NCBI GenBank assembly: GCA_000310025.1
Contig: FN648905.1
Span: 614,317 to 678,316, forward strand
From: Ectocarpus siliculosus
Lineage: Eukaryota; Sar; Phaeophyceae; Ectocarpales; Ectocarpaceae
DNA: 64,000 bases
Reading direction: 5' to 3'
Shown here: positions 48,972-62,734 of the stretch, one piece after another
Layout: every line of letters begins with the position of its first letter
How positions within the stretch are numbered: the first letter of the stretch is position 1
Notes under the pieces: generated by a model
The model's database searches: none
Told to the model about the DNA's origin: nothing
The model's input: only the letters and a program-made list of their open reading frames with translations
Program-made: the position numbers and the translations under genes

Positions 48972-50491
48972 GGGGAAAACGACACAGCAGGGTATACCCT
49001 GGTCGAAAAGCGACACACCTGGGTACACAGTCATTAACAGCAGTAAATGCACGCATACCATTGGTCAACGCCCAACTTTACCCCAGTGCGTCCGAAAAGG
49101 CGCAGGGTATACCCTGCCGTGACTACTTTTCTCAACAACTGCTGTACCCTGTTTTCGGAAATGTACCCTAACCTGACGGGAAATGAGACCCTTTCATCAA
49201 TCATTTCCCCCGCAGGAATCTTCCCAACTCCTTTTCCCCTCCAACCATGGGATACCAAACGGCGAACCTTCTCGCCAAATATTAACCATGGCAACGGGGC
49301 AGGAATCAGTTTCCGACCCTGCGAAACAACACCATCACCTCTTCAGCTCTAAATCAACCATGGCCGGGCAATACCCCAGCACAATTGTTCCGTTTGGAAA
49401 CATGGACACACGCGTACAATACCCCGTGGACTACTGCTTGCTTCAGTCTATATGCGAGATGCACGGGTCACGCCATGAACGCGAGACCAATCCAGCATGG
49501 TTGACATGCATATATATGCATGTGTGCGTGCGTGTGTTGTCTGTTGTGTCTCGATTGCGATACGCCGTGTGTGCGTGCGTGTGTTGTCTGTTGTGTCTCA
49601 ATTGCGATGTGTTCCTTGCTTGAACTACTACTGCTGCTGCAGCGGTCACACTTACCAGCCAACCAAGCCGAACAATCAATCAATGTAGTAACAAGACGTC
49701 AGGCTTCAGCGGGATGGCCGATGAACTTCATCGTAAGCGCTCTTTCTTTTCTCTCTACTGACAGGGAGGGTGATTGAGTTGGACGACACAGCAAGGTGCC
49801 CTGTTGCTAGAGTAACGACAAGACTCGTGTGTGCGTGATTGATGTCAAGGGTGTGTCTGTGTGTGCTGGTCCTGCCTCTCCCCTCCACCCTATCTGCGGG
49901 CGCGAGCTCGCCGCCAGCACAGGTCCACACGTTGGCACATACATGCATATATGCATGTCAACCATGCTGGATTGGTCTCGCTTTCATAGCGTGACCCGTG
50001 CATCTCGCATATAGACTGAAGCAAGCAGTAGTCCACGGGGTATTGTACGCGTGTGTCCATGTTTCCAAACGGAACAATTGTGCTGGGGTATTGCCCGGCC
50101 ATTGTTGATTTAGAGCTGAAGAGGTGATGGTTGGCGTTGTTTCGCAGGGTCGGAAACTGATTCCTGCCCCGTTGTCATGGTTGTTATTCGGCGAGAAGGT
50201 TCGCCGTTTGGTATCCCATGGTTGGAGGGGAAAAGGAGTTGGGAAGATTCCTGCGGGGGAAATGATTGATGAAAGGGTCTCATTTCCCGTCAGGTTAGGG
50301 TACATTTCCGAAAACAGGGTACAGTTGTTGAGAAAAGTAGTCACGGCAGGGTATACCCTGCGCCTTTTCGGACGCACTGGGGTAAAGTTGGGCGTTGACC
50401 AATGGTATGAGTGCATTTACTGCTGTTAATGACTGTGTACCCAGGTGTGTCGCTTTTCGACCAGGGTATACCCTGTTGTGTCGTTTTCCCC
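48972..50491. mobile_element. Foldback transposon with about 550-bp inverted arms
   Basis: The left arm (48972-49524) and right arm (49940-50491) are reverse complements, about 97 percent identical by eye. The ends are GGGGAAAACGACACA(G/A)CAG. The arms contain CAGGGTATACCCTG and run inward to GTTGACATGCATATATGCAT-like sequence. It sits in the A-run of a repeat-unit head: A10 on the left and A7 on the right, which fits a poly-A target duplication. Other unit heads have AACAAAAAATGTGTCTG uninterrupted here. The 415-bp loop has a 46-bp tandem pair but no transposase. High arm identity implies recent arrival or gene conversion between arms. Confidence 0.9.
49524..49615 (+). repeat. 46-bp tandem pair in the foldback loop
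   Basis: Two units, each with GTGTGCGTGCGTGTGTTGTC then TGTTGTGTCTC(G/A)ATTGCGAT. Confidence 0.85.
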
Positions 50492-53400
50492 AAAAAAAGT
50501 GTCTGTCTGTCTGTCGCCGTTCAATCCGAAGCTCCGAACCACGCGCTTTTTTGACCCGAACGCCCGAGGCGCGAGGAATGAGACCATTGGCCGTCCTGCA
50601 CTACTTTGGAGGCTCTCAGCAACTTCCAGGTTGATTGGCGCCTCCTGCGTTAACGTTTGGCTGTATAGGTGATCGGCCTTCTCAAGCACGAAACACGAGC
50701 ATGAAGCAGGTGCTTCCGGCACCAAATTGCTCCCATCTCGACGAGTTTGTTGCTAAACGTTGCCTGCCCGCCATCAAATCGAAGCCTCGTTCAATCTACA
50801 ACAGGATGCACAGCCCGTTCGACGTGTGTGTCTGCCTATTTGGCCTGCCAACAAGAGGTTCGGGCCACACCGCTGCAACTTCCGACGCGAGAGTGTGTTC
50901 CGCCGCATTTCGCATGCATGCAAACTGGAAAACTTGACAACTTGATGATTGATGGCCCTCTTCTATTCGTCGGAACACACAGCCATCCATTCATGCATCC
51001 ATTGTTGTACCATAGGTCCAACGTATGTTATAGTTCCCTACCTGCCATTAATTTCCATTCTACAACGGGATTCGCCAGGGATTAGCCTGCCAACGAGAGG
51101 TTAGGAGCACACCTCTGTCACCTGCACCGCGGAGTGGTGTGCTTATTCCACCGCGTTTGACGGTTACAGTTAGACCATTTGTTCTTGTTTTTACGCCCGC
51201 GCGCGCATACTGTGTTTGTCGGTCTTATTCCACCCGTTTGGCGGCCAATCTATACAGCGGATTAATAACGACAACTGTAGATAGATGTTGATACCAATGC
51301 CAATAAGGTGGGGGACAAATATGTTGTGTTTCCTTGGTTGGGTGGTTGCCCGGCATAATAGCATGAACTCCGTCTTGCATTCGCCTCACATGGTTGTGTT
51401 AGCATAATTTGGTACATTAACAACTTGACATACTTGATGATTGATGACTCTCTTTTTTCGTCGTCGGAACACATCCATGCATTCATTGTGACTGATTGGT
51501 GATGATTCGTACACCACCAACTTCACAGCATTGACTGACTGGTGATGGGTGCACAAAGTTTCACGAACAAGAAGCACTCCCACAGATAGATTCGTAATAA
51601 TCGCTCTGCGCGTCGGAGATGTATGTGACGATGGGGAATGCCGGCCAACGAGAGGTTAGGGGCAAACCTCTGTCACCTGCACCGCGGAGTGTACTAATTC
51701 CACCGCGTTTGATGGGTAAATTTATTGGCTGCCCCGCGGAGACACCGCTGCCACCTTCCCTGCGGAGGATGTTCCGCGGCGGAGGATGTTCCGTTGGAAC
51801 ACATCATTATCACCATCCACTCATTCATTGTACAATAGCTCCGATCTCGACCAACTTGCGCGTGCGTATATAGTTGCCTACCTGCCATCAAATTCCAATC
51901 TACAACCAACGGGATTGTTAACCCTTTTCTCGCGGCCGGGAGTAGCTTGCCAACGTCAGGGTCGAGGCACACCTGTACCTGCCCCGCGGAGACTACTTCC
52001 GCCGCGTGTTGGAGTTTTCAATATTTGTTCTGTTTTTCTTGCGCGCGCGCATAATGTTCTTTGTCGCCTCCTTTGACGATATCCTCACCATCTACATCAA
52101 GATGGGTAATTATCCATGCTCTCTAGCGCACATAATAATTGTTGTTGACTTCTCGGCGGAACACACCAATCCATTGCACAGTAGGTTACCTCCGATCTCG
52201 ACATGTTTGCGCGTATAATTGCCTACCTGCCATGAAATTGAAGCACCGCTGTCCGACACACATACATCATCATGCCTCGAGGCCAGGACAAGGCTGCCAA
52301 CGAGAGGTTCGGGGCACACCCACCTCTGCCACGTGATGCGTGATAGAAGGTTATTCCGCCGTGTTTGGACGGAAACAACAATATTATTTGTTCTTGCTAT
52401 TCGCGTGCGCTCCTTTGACCATAAACTTGTGCCATGTTTGACCGATTTTGAACTTCTGATTTACCCACATTATAATCCTTCTCGCACCTGCAGCACCTCA
52501 TATCACCTAAAAAAACTCCCAGAGGACCAGCACGGTTGCCCGATGCAAGCTGCGATACAATATAGTACACGTCTCACGTCGAAAAAATTAGGGAACTGTC
52601 GCCATAATAAGTAGGACGAACACACACACACACAAGAGGTCTCACAGAACGATAATAAAAATAAATGCGAAATAATGACTCAATGGTCACGTTCACTCCG
52701 AAGCTCCGAACCACGCACTTTTTTGAGCCGAACGCCCGAGGCGCGAGGGATAAGACCATCGGCCGTCATGCACTACTTTAGACGCCCTTGACAAGTTTCC
52801 GCTTGATTGGTGCCTCCTGCGTAATCGTTTTGCTGTTTTGGTGATCGGCCTTCACAAGCACGAAGCACGAGCCTGCAGCAGGTGCTTCCGGCACCAAATT
52901 GCTCCGATCTCGGTGAACTTATAGCTAAACGTTGCCTATCCTCCACCAAATTGAAGCCCCGTCCAATCTACAGCTGGATGGACAACCCCTTCGACGCCGG
53001 AATAGCTTTGTGTCGACCAATTTTGCCTGCCAACGAAGGTTCGGGGCACACCGCTGCAACCTCGCGACGCAGAAGTATGTACCGCTGCAGTTCCCACGCA
53101 CACCATGACAACTTGAGATTGATGATTGATGATTGATGACTCTCTTCTCTTTTCTCTTTTCCTCGTCGGAACACATCCATCACCCATCTGTGCATCATTG
53201 TACAATAACTCCGATCTCGACCAATCTGCGCGTGCGTAATATTAGTTACCTACCATCAAATTCCGATCTACAACGGGGCCACCCACTTCGAAGCTGCCAA
53301 CGACAGGGTTGGGGCACACCTATTGCCTGCCCCGCGGAGGCTGCCTATTCCACCGCGTGTTCTTGACCATCCATATGATCAATGATGCGTAATTTATCGA

Positions 53401-56400
53401 TGCTCTACTAGTTTGCTAGATTTTAGGATTAGCAACTGACACGAGTTTAATGTGAAGGCAACAACAACAACAACAACTATTACTACTCCTGTAACGTCTT
53501 TGACAGTTAATCTTTGTGTAGCGCGCCAATAACTGTTGTTGACTTCTCGCCGGAACACATGAATCCAGTGTACAGTAGTTTTCCTCCAATCTCGACAGGC
53601 TAGCGCCTATAGATAATTGCTTACCTGTCATGAAATTGAAGCCCCGCTGTCCGATATACATACATACATCATTTCCCGCCTCGAGGCCAGGACAAGTCTG
53701 CCAACGAGAGGTTCGGAGCACACCTCTGCCACGTCGTCCGTGATAAATAATCCTCCGTGTTTGGACGGAAACATAGTTCGTTCTTGTTATACGCGCGCGC
53801 ATATATATGTTTGTCGGCAGGGCTCCATTGACAAAAAGGTTGTGCCATGTTTGTTTGACATCGGCTGTATGAATCTCTATTGCTGCTCTCGGTGTACCAG
53901 CACACGAGTTGGCACCTTCTTCGCTTTTAACTAGGATGATGAGTGGTCGTGCCCGTGGTTTCAACTGGGATGAGCGGTCGTGTCGTGCCCGTGGTGTGCT
54001 GTACAGCAGCATAGGGCCGTCGAAATTGTCTTAGCGTGGCATCACAGAAGCAGGGAGCGTGCGTACATAGGCGTGACGTATGTATATGGAGAGTAGAACT
54101 TGCGTTGATCACTCTCTTGTCTGGCACACATCATATCTGGCGCTGATCCGTGCACCCGCAGATGATGCGTGCGACATCGAACGCTGTACAAGGATGCAAC
54201 ACGATTACAAGCGCGCGTACTTTTGCACGCACAACCAATTTGTCGTGGTTGCATGCATATATGTGAGGCTTTTTTCGCCTGTGCTCTCCCCATCAGATTG
54301 AATATTAGCCGATGTCCGTCTGTGCCTACCGCTTTCTTTCGTAACAAAAACGTCGCCGTAATGCAACAAGATTTTAAGCATGCAAAACGTTTTGCACACA
54401 GGTTGACACAGGTATTGATCGGTTGTGTGCGAATCTTCATCTCGCCTGTGTCCTCTACACCACCTTGAGTCACCTGGTAGTAACAAGTGGTGACTAGGGT
54501 TAAGTTCAACTGAAATTCCGCGTTTGCAACGCCCTGTGGAGACGAGAAACCACCTAAGAAAAAAAAAGCTCGTGAAGGACCAGCATGGTTGCGCGAGGCA
54601 AAGCTGCGACACGATATTTATCTTCGCGCCCATACCATGTACGAATTTGTTTTTGATGACTTCGTTCTCGTCGGAACACATCCATTGTAGTCTCTCCTTC
54701 ACCAAATTGAAACCCCGCCCAATTTACAGTTGGATTGACAAGTCCTTCGATGCTGGAACTGCTGTCTGTCTACCAAATTTGCCTGCCAACGAGAAGTTGG
54801 GCCGCACCGCTGAAACCTCTGACGAGGAAGTATACTCTACCGCATTTCGCACGCACATCAACAACTGAAAACTTGATGAACGACTCCCTCTTTTCTTCGT
54901 CGGAACACATCATCGTCCATCCATGCATCCATTGTACAATTAACTCCTATCTTGACCAATTTGCGCGTGCGTGCGTATAGTGGCCTCCCTGCCCGGAATA
55001 GCCCTTCCAACGACAGGGTCGGGGCACACATCTGTCACCTGCCCCGCGAAAACTGATCATTTCGCGGCATAGTGAGTTAATTTTATTGATATATTTTTAT
55101 TTGTTCTGTTTTACGTGCGCGCGCATAGGTGTGTTTGTTGATTCTCGTCGGAACACATCAACCTATTCTAAAGCAGTTTCACTCTGATCTCGACAATGTT
55201 TGCGCGTACATAGCTGCCTATCTGCCATGAAATTGAAAGTCCCGTGGTCCAATCTCTGTACATACTACATTTCCCGCTTCGAGGCCAGTTCTTATCCTGG
55301 ATTTGTTTTCCTATGTGGTGGGTTCTGTGGCGAGACTGTCAGTAACGATCCTCAGAACGATCGTTTCACTCAATATCGGTTTTCCTGAGATAATTTTTGA
55401 GTCCGAATTTGTCTACACAACTAGCAAATAACAAGAATAACTTGTAAGGACCAGCACAGTTGCCCAGGCAAGCTGCGATACCAATTATTTATCGCTCTGC
55501 GCGTCGGAGATAGATGCAAGGACCGGTGTGGGTGGAAGAAACACTATACACAAAGCTGTGGCTGGCGGTGCATTTAGGCTGGATGGAAGACACGCACCAC
55601 AGCATTGATTGGTGATTATTCGAATTTATTCCTCTAAGACGGTTACGGTCTCTAGGTGGTCTCACAGAACGGTAACAAAAGTGTGAATTATCACGTTCAC
55701 GCCGAAGCTCCGAACCACGCACTTTTCTTGACGCGAACGCCCGAGGCGCGAGGAATCAGATTATCGGCCGTCCTGCACTACATTAGACGCCCTCAGCAAG
55801 TTTCAGCTTGATTGCCGCCTCCTACATTAACGTTTGGCTGTGTCAGTGACCGGCCTTCTCAAGCACGAAGCACGAACGAGCATGCGGCAGGTGTGCCCGG
55901 CACAAATTTGCTCCGCTCTCAATGAATTTGTGCCTAAACGTTGCCTATCCTCCACCAAATTGAAACCTCGTCCATCCTGCAGCTGGATTAACAAGTCCTT
56001 CGACGCTGGAATAGCTGTGTGTCTACCGATGTTGCCAACCGACGAGAGCTCGGGCCACACCGCTGCAACATCGCGACGCGGAAGTATATTCCGCCGCATT
56101 TCGCAGCATATCAACTTGACATTGATGATTGATGACTCTCTCTTTTCCCCGTCGGAACACGGCTATCCATCCACGCATCCATTGTACAAGAATAAATCCG
56201 ATCTGCCCAATTTGCGCGTGCGTATAGTTGCCTACCTGCCATCAAAGTCCAATCTACAACGGTATTACCCACTTCGAGGCCGGCATTAGCTCGGTCGGGG
56301 CACAACTCGTCGCTTACCTCCCGGAGACTGCTGTTTCACTATGTTTCGGTTGTTGTTGTTTTCTTCACATTAAACTCGTGTCAGTTGCTTATCACGAAAT

Positions 56401-59251
56401 CCATCAAAGACTCGGTCCGTGGTCGCAAAAATGCATGGGCCACCAGAAGATCTAAAGAACACGCGCACTTACATAGCAAGAAAAGGGTTACACAAGCCCT
56501 GGTTACATTTTTTTGGTCTTGTTTCGGTCCTCTTGTTTTTTTCGCGCGCGCATGTATATGTTTGTCGGCTCCTTTGACAAAATATTTTCTCTGTGTATCA
56601 CCGTGTTCATCATCTACACTTAAAACCATTCCCCCACATCTATCCTTGTGTGTATTTTGTTCTTCTCTCGGTGGACCGGCACACGGGCGGACACCTTCTT
56701 CTTCGCTTTCAACTGGGATGAGCGGTCGTTGGTGTGGTGCCCGTCGTGTGCTGTACAGCAGCGTTGGGCCGTCGCGATTGTTTTAGCGTGGCATCGCAGC
56801 AGTAGGCAGAGCGTGCGTTGTGTGACGTACGTATGTACAAGTATGCGTTGATGGCTCTTTTTTGGCAAACATCCAGCATCATCATCATCATCATCATCTG
56901 TCGCTGATCCGTTCACCCGCAGATGATGCGTGTGACATCGAACACTATAGGATGCCGAAAAAGAAAAGCGCAAATACGTTTGTACGCAGCATCGATTGAT
57001 TGTGAATGTGTGCGTATGCGAATCTTTTTCTGTCCGTACTCTACATCCGATTGAGTATTATTTGACGATGGTTGTCAGTCTTTTGTTGTGGTTTTCTAAG
57101 TGACAAAACCTTCGTCGTAAGGATGCACGCATTAAATAAATGCACGCATGCATTTTCACACAGACAGGTATTGATTGGTTCTGTGTGCTCTCTACACCAC
57201 CTGCAAAGAGATACCAAGGATCTTTTGAGTGAAGCTAACACTGAGTTCAACTGAAATTCCGCGTTTACAACGCCCGGTGGGAACGAGAGACAACTATGTA
57301 AAAAACTAGTAAGAAACTCGCACGGTTGCCCGAGGCAAGCTACGATACCAATTCAAGTGTATATGGAACTGACGTGGTGCAGACAATCTATGTGTCAACA
57401 ACTACCGTATGCCAATAGGCAATACACACGTCGGCATTGTGTGCGAACAGCTGCAGCAGCTGCAACTAGTAAAGCAGAAACATTTATGTAGTTTCCAGCA
57501 GTCGAGCCATGTCGTGGCGGTGTCAGCAGAGGTGCAGAGCAATGCAGACCGTGCTGACCGCCGCGCCTCAGGTTGGGACCGACTGCGATACGAATGGCAC
57601 GAGGACCATCACGGTCAACCTGCGATGCTAATGGAAAACTACTTTGGGCATCATTGGCATGATGTCGCTACATGCCCGACACATACGGTTGGTTCTTCGG
57701 GCAAAATGTGGGCAATTGGCGCAAAACCCGATGAGTCCTTTGGATAGCCCTCTTCCGCGGTACCTAGTGCAGGTTTCGGTCCTTTTGTGTTGCAAGATAT
57801 CCGAACTGCATTTAGTTGGTAGAGTGGTGTGCGATCAGCCAGCGACTCTCATCCCGACTAACAACCCCCAACGTTGTCGGTAATCGACTAGCACTTGTGC
57901 AGTAATTACGCCAAGAATAGGGCATCAAAGGAACTAACGAAAGTGTTATCGGGAGCTGTCTACTGTTTTCGTCCCGTACGCATTGCACTTAAACCTGCGC
58001 GGCTAATCGAACGGCGGGTAACCAAGACTAGTAGTGCCTTCTTTATTCGTCTACAAATCATTCCGACGCGAACCCTCGCCCTGATAACTTCATCTGTCGC
58101 CTCCTTTGGGTCGCGCTGTTCCGCTTTTTCATCGACACCGGCGATGCCTCACGTAAATTGGCACTTTCGTGTGCCCGTGGCTGCAGTCTCCCGCTATGAA
58201 AAATATGCATGCTACGTATCAAGAACGAATTGCAATGTTGTTATTCGCGCAGGCTCCCTTGATTGATCGGGTCTCAAACGCCGATCTCGAGCTAAGGCCC
58301 ACGTCTCACGACACCCCAAGCATGCCTTGGTAGGGCATTACAAGCCATCACCCCCTCCAAGTTTCAGTTCCGCTCTCTGCATCGGACAAGATGCATCGTT
58401 TGTATTTCGCCCTCTGAATTACGGGGGTTGACTAAACCAAGAGGGCCCCGTTCACCAAAAATATGGAGAAGTCGGTCCACGAAAAACATTCTCCTGGCAG
58501 AGTTGGGCATGAGGCTTGGTTCTTCTGTATGCACAAGTCGTGCAGCGGTCCATTACTGTTGGTTGTTTGCTGCAGAGAGTGCACGGTGTGTGTCGAAGCT
58601 ACACGAATCAATATTTCGGTCCCTTGGCCATATATGCTATCCACTCGCTCAAGAATTCGGTGGGCCAGTGTGCTGTGGATGTGTAAACACATTCGGCAAC
58701 GCGAGGAGCCTTCCACTGGAACAACGTGACTCTATACCACTTCCACGACGCTGGGGGAAGCTCCTATGGGTGCCCTGCCTTTCTCTCCTCCCTTCCCTCT
58801 CCTGACGGGCTATTTTCGGGGAGAAAATCAAATTGAGGTCAGCGCTTGTTTGGTCCCTCCCTCTCACTCCGGGTGCGAAAATGAGAGTGTATTCTGGTGC
58901 TACAGTAATATTCTGAAACTGTGATCGACGGCAAAGGAAGAAAGAGTGGACGTACAGGCGAAACTGACAAACTTTTCTGTTGAATGTGTTCTGTACCCAT
59001 GCGTGACTCGTCTTCTGTTCGGGCCCTGGCGAACTCTTCTCGTTTCATTTTTGGCGCGACAAGGATTTCATGGTCCTCGTATGTATGTGTGAAGGATGTA
59101 CGTAGACCACGATGGCACCACAGCAGCAGCAAATATATCAGTCGGTGTTCGTGTTGCACACACACGCGAGACGAGTTTAAGAGGAAGGGGGGTGATGCTC
59201 TCTGACCAACGACTAGGAGAAGGTCTTGTAAAAGGATGTTTATGACAGAAC

Positions 59252-59725
59252 GTGCGGGCTAAGATGGTATGGTCGTATTTTCTGTTGTCCCCTAAAGACC
59301 GGGCCCGAGGTAAGGAAAGTTCCGCGGATTCACAAGGCTCAAAAGCTCACGAAAAGCGAGAAAATAGGGCTAAGAAATCTTGGTCACAACGAAAGAAACG
59401 CTCCAATCAGAAACAGGGAGCGATCGACATCCCAATGCATAAGAATCAACAGGTAGCTGAGAACGGGAGGGGGTTGTCGAATAGGAACCATCGCTACCCC
59501 GTCGCTAAGTTGCCGGTGGGGTCGTATAGCACGGATGAAGCCGCGGCCGTTGGGGCGCGGATGATGTTGGAACTGGGCCAAGAGGGGGGAGGCAGTCCGG
59601 AAGTTCAGGAGGCGATAGCCCCCAAGCTTTGTTCGCCACACCAAGCTTTCGGAGGAATGGCGCGCATGCATGTTGGCCGTGTTGTATTCTCAGCAAGAGA
59701 CAAGAAACAAGCAGGATATGGTTGA
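59252..59725 (+). CDS. Hypothetical ORF, Lys/Arg-rich N-terminal half
   Basis: About 150 codons. The N-terminal half is very basic (KAHEKRENRAKKSWSQRKKR), followed by a more ordinary segment (STDEAAAVGARMMLELGQEG, HQAFGGMARMHVGRVVFSAR). It has no known motif and no start-context evidence. It could be a coding exon, a decayed transposon ORF or chance. Confidence 0.25.
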   Translation: MRAKMVWSYFLLSPKDRARGKESSADSQGSKAHEKRENRAKKSWSQRKKRSNQKQGAIDIPMHKNQQVAENGRGLSNRNHRYPVAKLPVGSYSTDEAAAVGARMMLELGQEGGGSPEVQEAIAPKLCSPHQAFGGMARMHVGRVVFSARDKKQAGYG

Positions 59726-59800
59726 ACCAGGCCCCAACCTTACCATGCCTCGACTACATTGACCACGTCTTTGCGACCCCCTAACGTGCTAGCTCTGACC

Positions 59801-59924
59801 CCTGCTCTATCATAGTTGCTCGTAGTTCAAGTGCGGTAGCTGACTGACTTTGTCGGGTGATTCCTGCTCTATCATAGTTGCTCGTAGTTCAAGTGCGGTA
59901 GCTGACCGACTTTGTTGGGTGATT
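59801..59924 (+). repeat. 62-bp tandem duplication
   Basis: Two adjacent 62-bp units starting CCTGCTCTATCATAGTTGCT differ at two positions (GACTGAC versus GACCGAC, GTCGGG versus GTTGGG). Confidence 0.97.
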
Positions 59925-62734
59925 TCCGTTACGTGTAGCTCGTGAGTGCCACTTTTTGTGTTTATACCTTTCGTGTTTGCTTTTGCTAATTTCTGATGTA
60001 ATGATACACCCATCGTGCCACCGGCCTGGCATGCAGGGGGATCCCTTCCCCGCTTCTGTTCTCAAGCGCGGGGCAATATGGAAAAATAGTGAGCTTGAGA
60101 CTACCAACGCGGACGATGTTCGTCGGCTTGTTTAAATATATATATATTTTCAGGCGTTCGTATAGTCATTATTGTACCACGTGGCCCAAAATCATCACGG
60201 GCTCCGCGGATGGTGGACGTTGGGGTTACAAACAGGTCGACATGTCAGTGTGGCGCAACTAGACGAGCGGGTGGATTTACGGCTTGACATGTTCTCATAG
60301 GTTGTGCGACGGCCGCGCATACCGCATGATACCGGTAGCCGTGCAAAGAACGTTCGGTACCTTGACGGCGTATAGAGGGTGAACCAAAGTAAGCTCCGTG
60401 GGTGTCTTCCCTATTGTTGATGTGGTAATTTGTACAACGAAACCGACGTACGCCCCAAACGAGACAATGTTCCTACTTTCTGCTCTCTGCATCTGCTCTC
60501 TGCAGAGTAGTCTATACTGTAGGTTCACAATATTTGTTTAGCAACGCTCCCACTCCCTTTCGACTGCCGAAAAAACATTGTCTAGGCCTGCTATTGCGAT
60601 TGCCCTACTGGTCGAAACTCGCAGTCGTGAGGCGCGAAAATACCGGCAAATCAGCCCAACTACGATAACACTGCAAGTGACGTGCTTCGATGATGGGCTT
60701 GTTTCTACAAGACAAAGTTTGCACCCACAAAATTAAAGTAGCACTGTGAGTGGGGTAAATGCTTCTGCGCGGTCTTCTTCACGGAACCACCAATGGCACT
60801 TAGCGTTCTCCGCCTGCCCAACACGGAAACAGTAGTCCTATAACTACAGTACCTGTATTCCATCGACCTTTTGACATGTTCAGATGTTCGTTTTTCTTCG
60901 AAAATTGATCGGATACTAATATTGAAGGTCGGGGAGTTTCGGGTGGCAGCGGGAGGTGTGTTCAATTTCATGCTCTGTTCACACGCCTGATGTCCTCGAT
61001 GTCGATTTTGTTGTGGAAGGCTCTCGGAATTTTCGAGGAACAATCGCCACGCTCTTGAAGGGCCACGCCCTTTAGGTCTTCAGCCTTGATGGACCACCCT
61101 TCATACGCCGTGAAACTACATGTGCTGTAGCGCGTCTTCCAATGACATTGACCACGCCATACGCTGAGTGACACAAGGACGGGCCAAGCTAACGATCTGG
61201 ACTAGATAAACCATATTACGAGCATGCCGTGTAGCTGCGGGCAATCACGCGCTTTCGCTGTCTATATAAGATGGACGGCAACACAGTATATGTTGTACTT
61301 GACGGCATTAAGGTTTAGAAAAGGCACCAGTATACCGATCTTGACACGCCCCAAATAGATGTTGTTGAAGATCCTTGATAAACTTGATAATAACATTGCC
61401 GACAACATTCCCGCGTGCGGTGTCTATGGCATACTGTCATGTTTCCGTTTTTGCAGGTCTTCGTACGCCTTTGGAAGAAGACATGACATTGCTTTGCGAA
61501 ATGCGGGGGATACCAAAAAATATGTAGTCACAGCCAGAATTGCCGAGGGCCGCCAACGCCCGTCGTCAGCAAGGTCGCGTGGGCTGGCAGCGTCACCAAC
61601 GTTCATTCATCCATCCAGGTGACGTGGTTCTCACACCTAACCATAAATTTTGACATGCTTGGCGTTAGGAGTGAGTTTTCCGTAAATCTAGGGGCTCAGA
61701 TCCAATGCGGGTAGGTGGGTGGCTTACGAAGTTTAATTATTTTGCACGAAGCGCGTTCTAGGTGTGTTGGGGGCGCGGGTGTTTTCTGCAGTAAAGTAAA
61801 TCCCCCCTTCTAAGAAGACGGGCGTGAGTATTTGATGCATTTTTTTATGGACATGGAGTGCTATGAAATATGGCATCTCACAGCATTGATTGGACGTTGT
61901 AGGCTGGAATTTATATAGAAGGAATACCATAAAGCATGCCGCTTATCGAACTAGCGTTACGCGCCTCATGCAGCGTTTTTTTTGCGTTCATATAAATACG
62001 GCTACGCCACCTTCGACGCTCTGAAAACATGAAAACGCCGGTTCCAATCGCTTTGCACATTGCACTTCATGTGTACCCCAGTCGGTAATGGGGGCAGACA
62101 AGCAGCAAGCAAGCGGCATACGAGTGCCCTCTCTTACGGTTCCAGAGAATGATGGTTTGGCGCTGCTGTACGTTCCCATACCTTGTGCAAAGATTGACCG
62201 GCGAATCAAGATCTCGGGGCACTGGATCAAACCGTGCCCGTTTTTCGCGCGTTCGCAGTTTTGTTCAATAATATTACTGTAGGGGTTTGTTTTGTTTTTG
62301 CGGTGGAAATCGCTCACTGCAAAATAGGCAGCAGCCGTTCTGTGGTTGTACGGGTGTAGGCATTCCTGCTAATGTTGCGCAGTCAGAGAAACATTGCTTT
62401 CAGTCAGGGTTCTACCTTTACTTGTACTTCCCGCAGAGTGCTTAGATACCAAGGACTACATTTCCCCAGAAGCGCACATTGGGGACGCGATGTCAACATC
62501 GCGCACACTGAAACCATTGCGAAGCGATTCAAATCCTTCTACTCCATTCGGGTAACGCACCGTTGCTCAGGTTTCCTTTTTTGGTGCATATTCAAGTTCG
62601 AACATATATTCTCTTTGACGAATCACAAAGCGTTGGAGTTTCAACCCCAGCAATACGACCACCGAGATACATCGCACAAGAAAAGTAACCTATGAAGCCG
62701 AACAGCGGAGACATGAGGAAACGCGTTGTCGTGT

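Larger units (their letters stand above)
45770..57360 (+). repeat. Higher-order repeat array (TCGTCGGAACACATC family)
   Basis: The array contains at least six same-orientation units. Unit heads, with GAGACCGTTACGGTCTC-like hairpins followed by AGGTCTCACAGAACGGTA, lie at about 45785, 47235, 47808, 48925, 52632 and 55628. Next come CCGAAGCTCCGAACCACGCA and CGCCCGAGGCGCGAGG, then GCGCCTCCTGCGTTAACG. An internal module follows (CTCCGATCTCGAC, CCACCAAATTGAAGCCCCGT, GCCAACGAGAGGTTCGGG, CTCTTTTCCTCGTCGGAACA) that itself recurs up to several times per unit. TCGTCGGAACACATC or close variants occur about 13 times between 46236 and 56150. Longer units close with GCTGATCCGTTCACCCGCAG and GAGGACCAGCACGGTTGCCC blocks (54140, 54500, 56905, 57240). 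Several copies keep open frames on both strands (for example [20 protein letters not shown]), but heads, frames and lengths vary, so it is treated as non-coding. Class unknown. Confidence 0.85.
57361..62730. other. No recognisable gene; weak ORFs and a tandem duplication
   Basis: Open frames of modest length: 57409-57747 (+), 58428-58805 (+, overlapping a second frame with CMHKSC), 61359-61622 (+, its 61457-61619 part lies between CAG and gtgacg) and 62088-62282 (+). None matches a family I recognise, and the frames cannot be linked into one gene by phase. TATATATATA at about 60138 and a cctatataag-like stretch near 61265 are unremarkable. Confidence 0.35.

Noticed and set aside
47416-56289. 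Repeated open frames with [13 protein letters not shown] in the array
   Set aside because: They recur because the DNA repeats; frames on both strands stay open in parallel, lengths vary and no start or stop is conserved.
45770-57360. CRISPR-like or rRNA array
   Set aside because: Repeats are long, irregular and diverged, without uniform spacers, and no conserved rRNA sequence was recognised.
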